This document shows, piece after piece, positions 22,362-32,139 of a DNA stretch of 64,000 nt. How positions within the stretch are numbered: position 1 is the first letter of the stretch; each line of letters opens with the position of its first letter. Below the pieces are notes generated by a model. The model searched no databases and was not told the DNA's origin. It worked only from the letters and a program-made list of their open reading frames with translations. Source of the stretch: Rhypophila decipiens (lineage: Eukaryota > Ascomycota > Sordariomycetes > Sordariales > Naviculisporaceae); NCBI GenBank assembly GCA_033297075.1, contig MU858070.1, positions 248,001 to 312,000 of the forward strand, given 5' to 3'. A program made the position numbers and the translations under genes.

Positions 22362-23962
22362 GATCTTCTCTGGCGGGCAGAGTCTTGGGAAGACCGATAT
22401 ATTCGCGCCCCGGAGGTTCCAGTTTTCTTGAAACTTGCGCACATTGGCTTCACACGTGTGAGGAGACTCCGAGTCATTTAAAATGTCTAAAGCAATCCTT
22501 GCCACGCTCTCTGCCCAAGATGGTCATTGAGGTTGGCGATGCGTCCGTACGTCTCGTCGACACACAGGACATGCCGCAGGTCAGATACGCGACACTTTCC
22601 CATCGGTGGGGGGGCCCGACGACGACACGCGCGAACCTCCAAAGCCTCATGCACGATATGCCGTTCGATATTCTACCGTCTACTTACAGAGATGCAATTA
22701 TAATAACCCGCCACTTGGGAATCCGTTATCTGTGGATCGACTCCTTATGCATTGTCCAGGAGGATTTCTTAATTGAGGAACCAAAGAGGTCGGACTACTT
22801 CTCAAACGCTATCTTGAATATCGTGACAGGAGTGCCAGGCTCATCGACTCGCATCTTCCTCCCCCGAGTCCCGCCACGATTTTCGCCCATTCGTGTTAAT
22901 GAGTCGGAGGATCTATTCATAGGGTGGCTCGGTACAGAATCTTACTGCGATCCTCGTGGGCGTAACGTGGACCGCTATCCAGATGGCTGGAGATATCAAA
23001 ATCCTCATCATACACGGCCATGGAATATGCAAGAAATTCGCCTTGCTCGTCGTAACCTCGTGTTCCAAACCGACGAAGGATTGCTAACCTCTCAGCTATA
23101 CATGCAATGTCAAGAGGAAGTCCGATGGGAAAACGGCAGGAGCAGGCGAGCAACAATAGAGGACTTTACTGACTGGTACGAATTGGTGGAGGAGTACACT
23201 GCAGGACAAGGATTGCATTTTTGGGAGGCCCGGCTGCCCGTCTTCTCCAGCCTCGCCAAGAATTACTTACTCACCACGGGAAGGCAGCGCGGACAATACC
23301 TGGCTGGACTGTGGTCGGGGGATCTGTTCCGAGGGCTTTGGTGGCGAGCACAAGACGCGAGCATTCCTTGGGAATGGACCTACGTGGCGCCGTCTTGGTC
23401 TTGGGCTAGCCGTAACGGAAAGGTTAAGCACGTGTGGCCACCAAACGCGACCGTCTGCGCTGAGGCTCTCGACTTCTATATCAACACACCTGGAGCTGAT
23501 CCGTTGGGCCTAGTAGACGGTGGTTTCATCGTGATACGAGGCTCATTGGTGCAGTTCCAAGGGGTAAAAGGGGCTTTGGCTGATTGGGCAGGTGAGGTAA
23601 CCGTCAATATTCGCGACGAGAAGGGGTACGCGGCTGGAGTGAGGTTATATTACTACCTCGATCACTTCGGCCGCGACGCTGTCCTCGATTCCTCCTTCAG
23701 CGTCGATGACCTCGATTCCTCCTTCAGCGTCGATGACCTCGATTCCTCCAGCAGCGTCGATTTCGCGACCGACAATTTGTACGGCCTCAAGATCACTCGT
23801 CGGGTCGCACTCCTACTGAAAAAGCTCGGCCAAGGTATTTATATACGAGTTGGCCTGGTGATTGTCGCTAAGCCAGACACGCAAAAATGGGCATCAGTGT
23901 ATAGGCAAGCAACTTTCAACATAAAGCAACCTTTATCATTTTCCCCTGTAATATCATCATAG
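22362..23962 (+). CDS. HET domain region, probably the C-terminal exon of the NLR gene
   Basis: The frame opens right after an AG acceptor (22360-22361); a TAA overlapping that acceptor prevents extension upstream, so this must be a downstream exon. The preceding intron is a canonical 70 nt with GTATGT and a CTAAC branch site, and it connects in phase to the NLR. The 533 codons start with a WLHTCEETPSHLKC-type leader, followed by HET blocks: VRYATLSHRWGG, STYRDAIIITRHLGIRYLWIDSLCIVQE, and RPWNMQEIRLARRNLVF. HET domains trigger incompatibility cell death in many fungi. Near the C-terminus (about 23684..23762) three 27-bp repeats encode LDSSFSVDD. If it is a separate gene, its first exon was not found. 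The segment between the blocks is shorter than usual. Confidence 0.75.
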
Positions 23963-24053
23963 TCCAGATTGCCTTCTCTAATCTCAAAGCACGCGACGCC
24001 TCTCAAGTTCGTTCAAGTTCATCTCAGTCTCTGCTGGAGTTGCTCAGTCTAAT

Positions 24054-24482
24054 TCATCTATAATAGCCAAAGCCCCCGTGCGCATTGATATTCCGCCGTT
24101 GCGAGTCAGGCCGGTGTGATGACCCGGATCGTTTCCTCATCGCCAGTATCAAACTCAGAAGCGCCTGCAGCAGCTGGCAAATGGCATCAATAAAACTCGT
24201 GAGCTTCCCACACACCCTAGACGCAACAATCAAAAGCACAAAACTCCCAGCAAAAGACAAGAGACCCAGCACGAAGATAGCCATCCTACCACCGGTACCC
24301 ATCAGAACCCCGTATTGATCATCGTAGAAAACCCCCTCCCCATCTGGTTTATGCAGCCAGTAGATAAAGTACATCAGCAGCAGGAACGCCAAATGCAAGA
24401 GAACGAATACCACACCGACAAGAACCGCAGGTCCCGTCACCTTCGAGGAACCAATTTCCGGGGAGCGGTTCTTGTGATTCAT
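24054..24482 (-). CDS. Small membrane protein of unknown function
   Basis: 142 aa, single exon, family not recognised. Two or three hydrophobic segments can be seen: VGVVFVLLHLAFLLLMYFIY (about residues 23-42), MAIFVLGLLSFAGSFVLLIV (about 68-87), and a weaker one near 100-113 (LLQALLSLILAM). A basic, hydrophilic tail ends GGFGYYR. It converges with the HET gene; the stop codons are about 90 bp apart. Confidence 0.55.
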   Translation of the reverse strand: MNHKNRSPEIGSSKVTGPAVLVGVVFVLLHLAFLLLMYFIYWLHKPDGEGVFYDDQYGVLMGTGGRMAIFVLGLLSFAGSFVLLIVASRVCGKLTSFIDAICQLLQALLSLILAMRKRSGSSHRPDSQRRNINAHGGFGYYR

Positions 24483-24499
24483 CTACGATTTGATATCAG

Positions 24500-25590
24500 C
24501 AGCTGGAGAGGAGTTTCCTTTTCCTTTTCCTTTTCCTATTTTTCCTTTTTGGCGGAGGAAGCGGGCTGACGGACTTACCTACAGCGGTAAAGAGACTGAG
24601 AAAGGTTAGAGTTAGGAGCGTCTTTGACTTCAATGTTGGTGATCATAATGTGACTTTGTAGATGGTAGGTTTGATGCGGGCTTTGCACAGCCGTGATTAC
24701 GGTTCTGAGGGGATGATCATCTAGCAACATAACCTCTGATACCAGAGGGGTGATGTTAGTTAGCCCAGCCATAAGTACTTATCTTGGCAACCCAAGGCCA
24801 GCTGGATAAGGCAGTAGGCAGTCAGTAGATTCATGACATATCTGATGACGATGATTCAGTGGTGTGAAAATCAAAAGAGATGGAGAGACATTCGCAACAC
24901 TCTTGATGTGGCTGCCACAATGATCGATATTCCCCCATGATATGTCTGGCAGATACTCGCTCTCTGGAAATGGTGGGTGGTGTGGTTTTCAGCTGGCTGC
25001 AGCCCCGCAAACCAAAAGATAAATGCATGATACAACTCACATAGGGATGAGGGAGGTCCCTCGTCAATACTAAGGGATGAGCTGATTCCTATAAGCCACA
25101 GACAGCCATGCCGGCTGAACTTACGACCAACAGCCCACTTTTGAGAACACACGCCAGGCCCCGAAGCCATATACGCTATTTGTGCAGCACACCATGAGCA
25201 AGGTTTGGAAGGGGTAGGAACCTAGCACGATACCTACTGTAAACAAAACTACTGAGCTCCAATGATAGGGGAAGTGACATGGTGTGAAGTAGCTCTCCTA
25301 GCTAAGGATCATCTGTAGCTACTTGCTTGTAAATGTACTTGCGCCTCCGTAAGTAATCACACCACATGATCAGTCCAACCAGGAGACCAATAATGATACT
25401 GTGTCTTACACCAGTCCTTTCATCGACAATAGTTTAACCAAGAACCCTTTGGCGGGTATCTAATATCCTGCCCAAGCTCTAAGAAATAGCACAACAATCT
25501 GGTCGTCAAAGCGACCTAACAGACGTTTCTTCACCGGCAGAAGAATGACTACGTAATACCGTTATGCACCCCTCCCAGTACAGTCAACGC
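24500..25590. other. Intergenic region
   Basis: A short (TTTTCC)n tract near 24520-24548 is followed by about 1 kb without a convincing gene. The open frames are short and have no recognisable features. Confidence 0.4.
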
Positions 25591-25595
25591 GACTA

Positions 25596-25925
25596 GTGAC
25601 TATTATCGGGGGCCCTCCAATGACGCCAATACGCTGCCGATTCTGTGTGCAGGAGGTCAAATCCGGCTCAGCCCGCCCCTTTCCACCCATGCTCGACAGG
25701 GTCTTCCAAGTTTTCAGCAAACGTACAGTCGACTACGAAGCTTTAAGCTACGTCTGGGGCCCCGACTCACAACCAGGTGAGGTCATATTCTGCGATGGCC
25801 AGCCTCTAAAGATCACCGCAAACCTCGCCGACGCGATCCGACACCTGCGACTCCCGGATCAGCCGAGAACACTCTGGATTGACCAGATATGCATCAACCA
25901 ACAAGACATGGCCGAGCGATCGAAC
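25596..25925 (+). pseudogene. Left half of a HET-domain gene, cut by the TIR cassette
   Basis: The frame reads RCRFCVQEVKSG..., then HET motifs YEALSYVWGPDSQ, LKITANLADAIRHLR and TLWIDQICINQQDMAERSN, and breaks exactly where the family continues with (Q)VLLMG.IY. The continuation is found 5.2 kb downstream at 31147. The break coincides with the left terminal inverted repeat at 25927. Confidence 0.85.
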
Positions 25926-25926
25926 A

Positions 25927-25951
25927 CCTAGTTCACTACCCTAAAATCGAC
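25927..25951 (+). repeat. Left terminal inverted repeat of the cassette
   Basis: Inverted partner of 31126..31150; 23 of 25 positions match. Confidence 0.8.
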
Positions 25952-26348
25952 ACCACGAATTTCCCATTCCTTATTCGGAACTGAGCGGTTGCCGCTTTTG
26001 CCTGAGCCAGACTGAGCCCGACTGAGCGAGTGCTTCACTGTTTTAGCTGCCTCAGCTATAGTTGCCACAGTCCGGGGTGGCCCGTGTGTTGGACCTTAAG
26101 CACCCGACTTTGGGACCTCGCACCACCGCCGCACCCCAACATGCTAATAATACACCATGTATCTCATGTTCTACCTCGAAACCGTATTTTAACATACATA
26201 GGAAGGTAGGTACGTTGTCCGGTGTCTCTGAGCCCGTGCACCCGGTCGAGTTTGTATTATTCTTGAATAAGCAAACTAAGAACTCATTATAGACGCTTCT
26301 TTCGATGTGTGACGGGATAATTCCCAAAAGATTATCAGAGCTTAGTAT

Positions 26349-28484
26349 TTATAATTCCATGTCCTCATCCTCCTCCTCCTCCTCCCCGTCTCGTTCAGAT
26401 CGCAGTCTGAGGAGCATCTGCCTCCTCTCCTCCGCAGAATACACTCTCAATATTTCAAAGGCAGAACCTGGCGAGATCTCCGTGCCGTCGTAGCAAGCAA
26501 TTGCTCTGAAACCGGGGGTACTTTCCTTGACTGGTACGTGCTTCACCAGGTCGAATGAGATTTCCGTGTGGGTGAGCCACGTCAGTGAGAACCTCCTATT
26601 TGCTATGATGTGAGCATAATATCCAGTCCGCAGGCTTAGGTATGTCGGGATCCTGTATCTGGGTAATTAATAGGGGCTTGGAATATAGAGAACTCACCCA
26701 CGCCAGACATCCTCGACCCAGTGTGGATCAGTGCTTTCCCAGTCGAGGACGCTCGTCATCTGGGCGATGCCGCAGAGTTTTCGACTAGTTGAAGATGCCA
26801 TATCAGTCAGACTCGATACCCATAGGTTCAATGGTAAAGAAGCCGATGTATGATCCAAGAAGACGAGAGCCTGCCTACCTCAAGATAACCGAAAAGAACA
26901 GCACTACCCGTCCACCCGACTCCAGGTAGCCCTTGTTGATGATCTTGTTGACGCGCTCGCTTGATGTCCAGGTGCTGTGTGCAGCACTGGTTTCGATATC
27001 TGTTGCGTTGTCGGAGCGAAGGACGTAGTACCGAGTCTGTTCAGCAGTCCCAGCCGTCAGCGTATGATCTTGAGGTCAAGTTTATGCACTTGAAAAACAT
27101 CAGCAACACACAGTATCGAATGCTAAAGTCCTGAACTTTGGCACCAGGAGGATACTATCGAGGTAGAGACTTTGGAATTTCCTCTCGAGAGCTTTGGTAA
27201 TAGTGCCTTTTGCCCCCTTGGTGTGCTTTTTGCTCTTGCCTGAAGCACCTGTTCCTGGCGTGGAGCTTCGTGTCAAAGTTCCTGTATCGTCACCCACGGG
27301 CCCGGGTGGCTGGAGCGAATCAGAAACTTCCTCAGCGTCGGCCATCTCGGTATCTTCTGGCTCAGGTACGGCCTGCTTTAGCCAGGGATGGGCCAAAACG
27401 GCAGCAGCGGTTGGTCGAAGAGCAGAGTCCGGCTCCAACAAGCTCTTCACGAAGGTGCAGCACTCGAGAGTCAGCTCCTCCCCTTCCTTTCGGGACAGGT
27501 CCAGCGGGCGCCGACCATAGAAGAAAGCCCCAAGATCTCCCATGCGAGGGAAAATTCTCCTCTTCACGAGCAGCTCCAGCGCAATGACGCCGACGGCCCA
27601 GATGTCAACGGACACGGTATACTGCATGGCCTGGCTGTCTGCGGCAGAATCGTCGGGGAGAAGGCCCAAGACTTCAGGCGCCTGGTAACCCATTGTCCCG
27701 TTCATGGTGCGTAGCTGAGTGCCTCCTTGTACCGCTCGCTTGCTGATTCCGAAATCGGCGATTTTGACCTGCCATGAAGGTGCAGTGGAAGCAATCAGAA
27801 TGTTCTTCCCGCCGGCCCCTGATCAGCTAAATAGTAGTGTCAAGGGTGCTCAGGATTACCCCAAGACACAGGGAATGACAGTACTCACGTGGGGCTTCAG
27901 GTCGCGATGCGCGAACCCATTATCGTGCATGTATTGAACACCTTGGATGAGTTGTCGAACGACTTTGCATGCCTCCAGCTCAGAAAAAGGCGGCATGTTT
28001 TGTGTGTGATGATAGAGATCGCCATGAGGAAGGTATTCCATCGCGATATACACTGAGGCGGCGTCGTCAAACCAGCCGAAGGTGCGAACAAAATGCGGAT
28101 CAAACTTGATTCATGGTCAGCAATTCGTGCGACACGCTTCAGCGGTGCAGGAAAGTATACCTCTGGTTGTGAGAACTTGATCATAGCCAGGAGCTCCGCC
28201 CGGTAGCTCCATTGCGGATCCTCGCTCTGAGCCTTTGTCATTTGCTTGACTGCTCTCACAGCTGGACTTGTCGGCCGAGGGTTCCGACACTCCTGTTTGT
28301 GGACAGAGCCATACCCGCCTTGTCCAATCTTCTCTTTGACATCCCAGATTTCTTCGATAGGAGAAGTTCGAGCCTCCAGGGACTCCGATGTGTGATCATA
28401 GCGCCGATGCAGGACATATTCCGGAAGATGGAACTCTGTCTCCAGTAATGCATTCTGCACCAATACTGAGAGGTCTTCCTCCAT
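26349..28484 (-). CDS. Protein kinase fused to a YTH RNA-binding domain
   Basis: Exons 28161..28484, 27889..28104, 27112..27804, 26879..27036, 26698..26784 and 26349..26595 join in phase (574 aa from the ATG at 28484). The kinase domain (about 50-330) is complete and apparently active: GQGGYGSV, AVKQM, HRDLKPHN, ADFGISK, GYQAPEVL and a DIWAVGVIALELL helix. From about residue 412 the protein continues into a YTH domain: TRYYVLRSDN, STWTSSERVN, GGRVVLFFSV, KLCGIAQMTS, PHWVEDVWRGRF and LTWLTH. The three tryptophans match the m6A-binding cage of YTH proteins in spacing (W...WxxxxW). A Glu/Asp run ends the protein. Translated sequence upstream (to about 28850, including VLAATIDPSL and a possible splice to FSPSAWNRR) suggests further N-terminal exons, so the true start is uncertain. 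It is divergent from the pseudokinase at 28935. Confidence 0.82.
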
Positions 28485-28934
28485 GTCTGTTTTGGTTTTC
28501 GTGCCCGATCCCCGAACCGTGGTTTTAAGTAAAAAAGTTGGAAGGAGACGCCGCTGCCTCCGGTTCCATGCGCTCGGCGAGAACTCGTCAGTGTCACCAC
28601 ACCCCAAGCCTCGAACGATCATGAGGGGGTGGCGCGTTGCTGCAGGTATGCTAGACGAATATCCGTAAACTTACTAAACTAGGATCGATTGTCGCCGCCA
28701 AGACCTCTTTCTGTGCATTATTGAAGGGTTTATTGAATACAACATCCAGGATAGGTCTAGGCTGATGAGCTGACCGCAACTTGCGTCCCCGTTGAGCAGA
28801 TTTGGTCAGGGTTCCTTGGCGCTCTGCCGCTCGGCCCCGAACCACAGGGACATGAGGTGAGGGGATTCATCTGTCCACCACCATCATTCTGTCTAAGGTC
28901 GCCTCAGCCCTCTGATGAGCTGACCTGTGCAGCC

Positions 28935-30817
28935 ATGTCAGCGGAGCTCGTTCTCGCAGTCTTGGGCCTTGTCGATGGTTGCATCAAGTGAGTCGAATCA
29001 ATCCTCGTCTTCTTCTTCTTCTTCTTCTTCTTCTCTGGCTGACACATGCTCAACCCTCCCCAGACTTGCAAGAAAGACCATCACGACCTGCCGTGCATAC
29101 TGTCATGCAGAAGAGGACCTGAACAATAAAGTGCTGGTCTTAGAAGCGCGGTGGGTCCGACTCGAAACCCAACTAGAGTTTCTGAAAAGAATCAAAGACC
29201 ACCTCACCGATGACTTGGCTCAATGTCATTTCGATCTTGTGCGAAAATTGCATGGCACACTTGCAAGAGCCGTCGCTGAGCTAGAGATTGCCACGTCATC
29301 CATCGGATCGGGCACGAGCGGATTGACGGGTATGTTCCGGGTCGGCAGGTGGAAATACGCTCTCCGAAAGAACCTGGACACGTTGATGAGCGAGCTGGAC
29401 ATGTGGCAGAGACTGTTTGACCCATCCTGGTATCTCATCCTCCTTATCGGCGGAAACATCCTGGAACCAGTTATCAACAAACCAGGCCCAGATCCTGCGG
29501 TTGACACGAACCATCTCCAACGACCTTCCACAACAAGCCCGCTTGACAATATCATCTCCCTCCGCCAGGCTATTGAACAAGAGCAAAGCCAAGATGTCAC
29601 TGCCGGAAATACGGGCCGAGTTGAATACGATGCGTCGCAACTCCTCGATGCAAGAGAAGAGCGCATCTCATATTCAACTGCGAGAGCCATTCTCCGTGAG
29701 GGATCCCACCAAGTCCAGGTCATCGAAGCCGTCCATATACCCGCCAGCGCCGCCTCTTTCAATAGCGCTATTCAATCTGTTGAGCAACTGGCCCGGAAGT
29801 TACAACATGTCGATCCGGATGCGTTCGGGTTGTTAAGCTGTGACGGGGTTCTCAAAAGAACCGAACTCGTCCGTGGGGAGTATCGCTGCAATGGTCTCGA
29901 GATCATTTACCGCGCTCCATCCAGCACTCTCGGCCCGCCGATAACACTCCGACGGCTCCTCCTCGACCAACCACGTGTCAGTCTCAGTGCCATCGTTCGC
30001 CTCGCAACACAGCTCGTTCGCTCAGTGAGCTACATCCACGCTTGGTAAGTTAGCTGCCCTCGTTTCCTCCTTTAGAAACTTGACTGACCTCCCCTCGAGC
30101 GATTTCGTCCACAAGAACATCCGTCCCGAAAGCATTCTCATCTTCCCCTCGGACCTGCGTTCAGGGGGAGAACAAATTGAGACCATTGGCAATGCCTTCC
30201 TCTTAGGTCTCAGCCAGTTCCGCCTTGTGAACGACCAGACCAACCTCCTAGGGGATATCGCCTGGCACCGTAACCTCTACCGCCATCCAACGCGTCAAGG
30301 TCTCTGCATCCTCGAGAAATACATCATGCAGCATGACATCTACGCGCTCGGCGTCTGCTTGTTGGAGATTGGTCTCTGGCGCACCTTTGTAGCATATTCT
30401 TCCATGGGCTCTAACAGTGCTGATCTAGTTGAAGAGCAAGGTGAAAGCGACAAGGAGAGTAGATGGGAAGCCGTGCCCGCCCCTGGCTTCGCGCTCGAGC
30501 TCAGGCGGACCCTGACCGATAAGGACTTCAAGTATGCGCACCTCGCCGGCAGGACGGCCTGGGTCAAGGACGATCTGGTGCAAATGGCGCGGAGGCTTTT
30601 GCCTCATAGGATGGGGGACATCTATGCCGGTGTCGTCGTGGACTGCCTGACATGTTTGGACGAGGATAACGAGGCGTTTGGAGCTTTAGGAGGAGGATCC
30701 TCTGCCGAAGGAAGCGACGAGAAAGAGCCTGATGGGAAAAGTAGAGGGGCCGGGATCACAGTCGGCGTGAGGTTCGTGGAGAGCATTCTGGCCAAGGTTG
30801 CGCAAATATCTGTGTAG
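28935..30817 (+). CDS. HeLo-like N-terminal domain plus pseudokinase
   Basis: Exons 28935..28987, 29064..30044 and 30100..30817 give 583 aa. The N-terminus (MSAELVLAVLGLVDGCIK...) and the helical stretch to about 190, with LDMWQRLFDPSWYLIL, resemble the HeLo-like N-terminal domains of fungal NLR/STAND and kinase-type incompatibility proteins. The C-terminal half has kinase geometry but degenerate catalysis: FVHKNIRPESI in place of HRDxKxxN, and LGLSQFRL in place of DFG, while the DIYALGVCLLEIGLW helix is kept. It is therefore predicted to be catalytically dead. It starts about 450 bp from the kinase-YTH start on the opposite strand, inside the same TIR cassette, so the two may act together. 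Function is inferred only. Confidence 0.75.
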
Positions 30818-31125
30818 ACTGCAAGAATTTAAAGCCAATGGCAAGCAACTATTCTTAAGAAATTAGATATAAGCATTCCCCAAATGGAAGGCCGGACGAA
30901 CTGTCCATGAAGTTCTGGTGCGTTTGCGGGGGGCGAATGTCTCAATTCTGGGCCTTTGCTTGTAGTTTATGTAGGCCCTTCGGCTAAAACTGCACCTTCT
31001 CGGAAGGCTGTGGTCTTCAATGGGCCGATATTAGTTAATTTAGCCGAAGCTGAGCCGGGGTTGATCTGGGCTGATCAAAGGGGACAATATGGTCACGTGA
31101 CTATAAACATGGGCCGACCGTGGCC

Positions 31126-31150
31126 GTCGATTTTAGGGTGGTGAAATAGG
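31126..31150 (-). repeat. Right terminal inverted repeat of the cassette
   Basis: Inverted partner of 25927..25951. Confidence 0.8.
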
Positions 31151-31450
31151 TTCTTCTAATGGGAGATATATATCGAAATGCCGATAAGGTCATTTCGTGG
31201 CTTGGGCAGGATCCCGAAGCGCACGCACCGGTTGCTAAACGCTTTCTCCACGACATCGCTAACGGCCGTTTCAAGGACGTGGGAAATCACTTTGTCCCCG
31301 CTCCAGAAGGGTTCCTTGCGAAAGCACGGGAACCCAGGAAGAGGCGCTCCTGAGTGGACATCGATCAACGCACTGCTCGGGCTCTGTAACTTACCCAAGT
31401 TGATGTTACCAGACGTCGCCATATTAGCTCGTCGACTCGCTTTCTGATAG
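31147..31450 (+). pseudogene. Right half of the interrupted HET-domain gene, decayed
   Basis: Immediately after the right inverted repeat the frame reads VLLMGDIYRNADKVISWLGQ, the block that follows NQQDMAERSN in HET domains. It then runs out at about 31353 (stop after REPRKRRS); an overlapping frame gives PEWTSINALLGLC, consistent with a frameshift. AT-rich DNA follows. Confidence 0.8.
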
Positions 31451-31519
31451 GGTCACACCAGAGTTCCACAGGACTATATGACCAGATTCATCTCCTCGGA
31501 CTTGTTGCATAGGACAGGG

Positions 31520-32135
31520 TTTCGAACAAGCTAAGCTTTCTAGAACTAAGGACAATTTAGTTACTAAACTACTAACTTTATCTATATAGGCCGAAAATAA
31601 TTCAACCTAACTCAACTAGTTATATTGACTTGGACTCTTTAAATTGCATAAATGTTGGTAAGCCGTTACCAGTATACTGGTGCAAATGGGACCCAAGTTC
31701 TATTCATTTGTGATAAAACTAGTCCTTACCTTCTCTCTCGCTCTCTGGCTCTGCCAGAGAGCTCCCCTTATAACTATCGCAGGAAGCTTCTCACGGATCC
31801 GGGCATCTCGACTTGAGACATGAAGGGGGCGTGGCTTACTTGGGGGTCCAGGGTCGTGGTTTCACGACCCTGTTCCTGGATGTGATAACCCCCCATGTTC
31901 ATGCGTTGTCCATGGATCAACAATAAATCTATAAGTTAAGGTTTATATAACTATATATAAGTTATAACTCTAACCCTACTTCAATAAAACCCCCTAAATC
32001 CTGGGAATAACTTCATTTTGTACTACGTTCCTAGCCGTTCAATTAGTCTAGGTAGTCCAAGTATTTCAGTTCGATTAAGGCGAAATTACAAGTTAATTTA
32101 GCCTAGAATAGTTTAATTCAAGTTAAGAAGAAGAC
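31520..32135. other. AT-rich gene-free block
   Basis: A/T-rich sequence with dense TAA/TTA triplets and short near-repeats (TAACTCAACTAG, ATAAGTTAAGGTTTATATAA) separates the HET relic from the next HET gene. It resembles the block at 17.5-18.2 kb. No coding potential was seen. Confidence 0.4.
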
Positions 32136-32139
32136 TAAC

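Larger units (their letters stand above)
25927..31150. mobile_element. 5.2-kb TIR-bounded cassette carrying kinase-YTH and pseudokinase genes
   Basis: The two ends are inverted copies of CCTA-k-TTCAC-y-ACCCTAAAATCGAC, 25 bp with 2 mismatches (25927..25951 and 31126..31150). They sit precisely at the two break points of a HET gene, so the intervening DNA is an insertion. The interior carries two divergent genes (26349..28484 minus and 28935..30817 plus) and no recognisable transposase, which suggests a non-autonomous element that has captured or carries cargo. No clear target-site duplication could be read. Superfamily unknown. Confidence 0.75.

Noticed and set aside
24831..25170. Minus-strand open frames of 78-99 codons
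   Set aside because: No signal peptide, domain, splice extension or composition supporting a gene.
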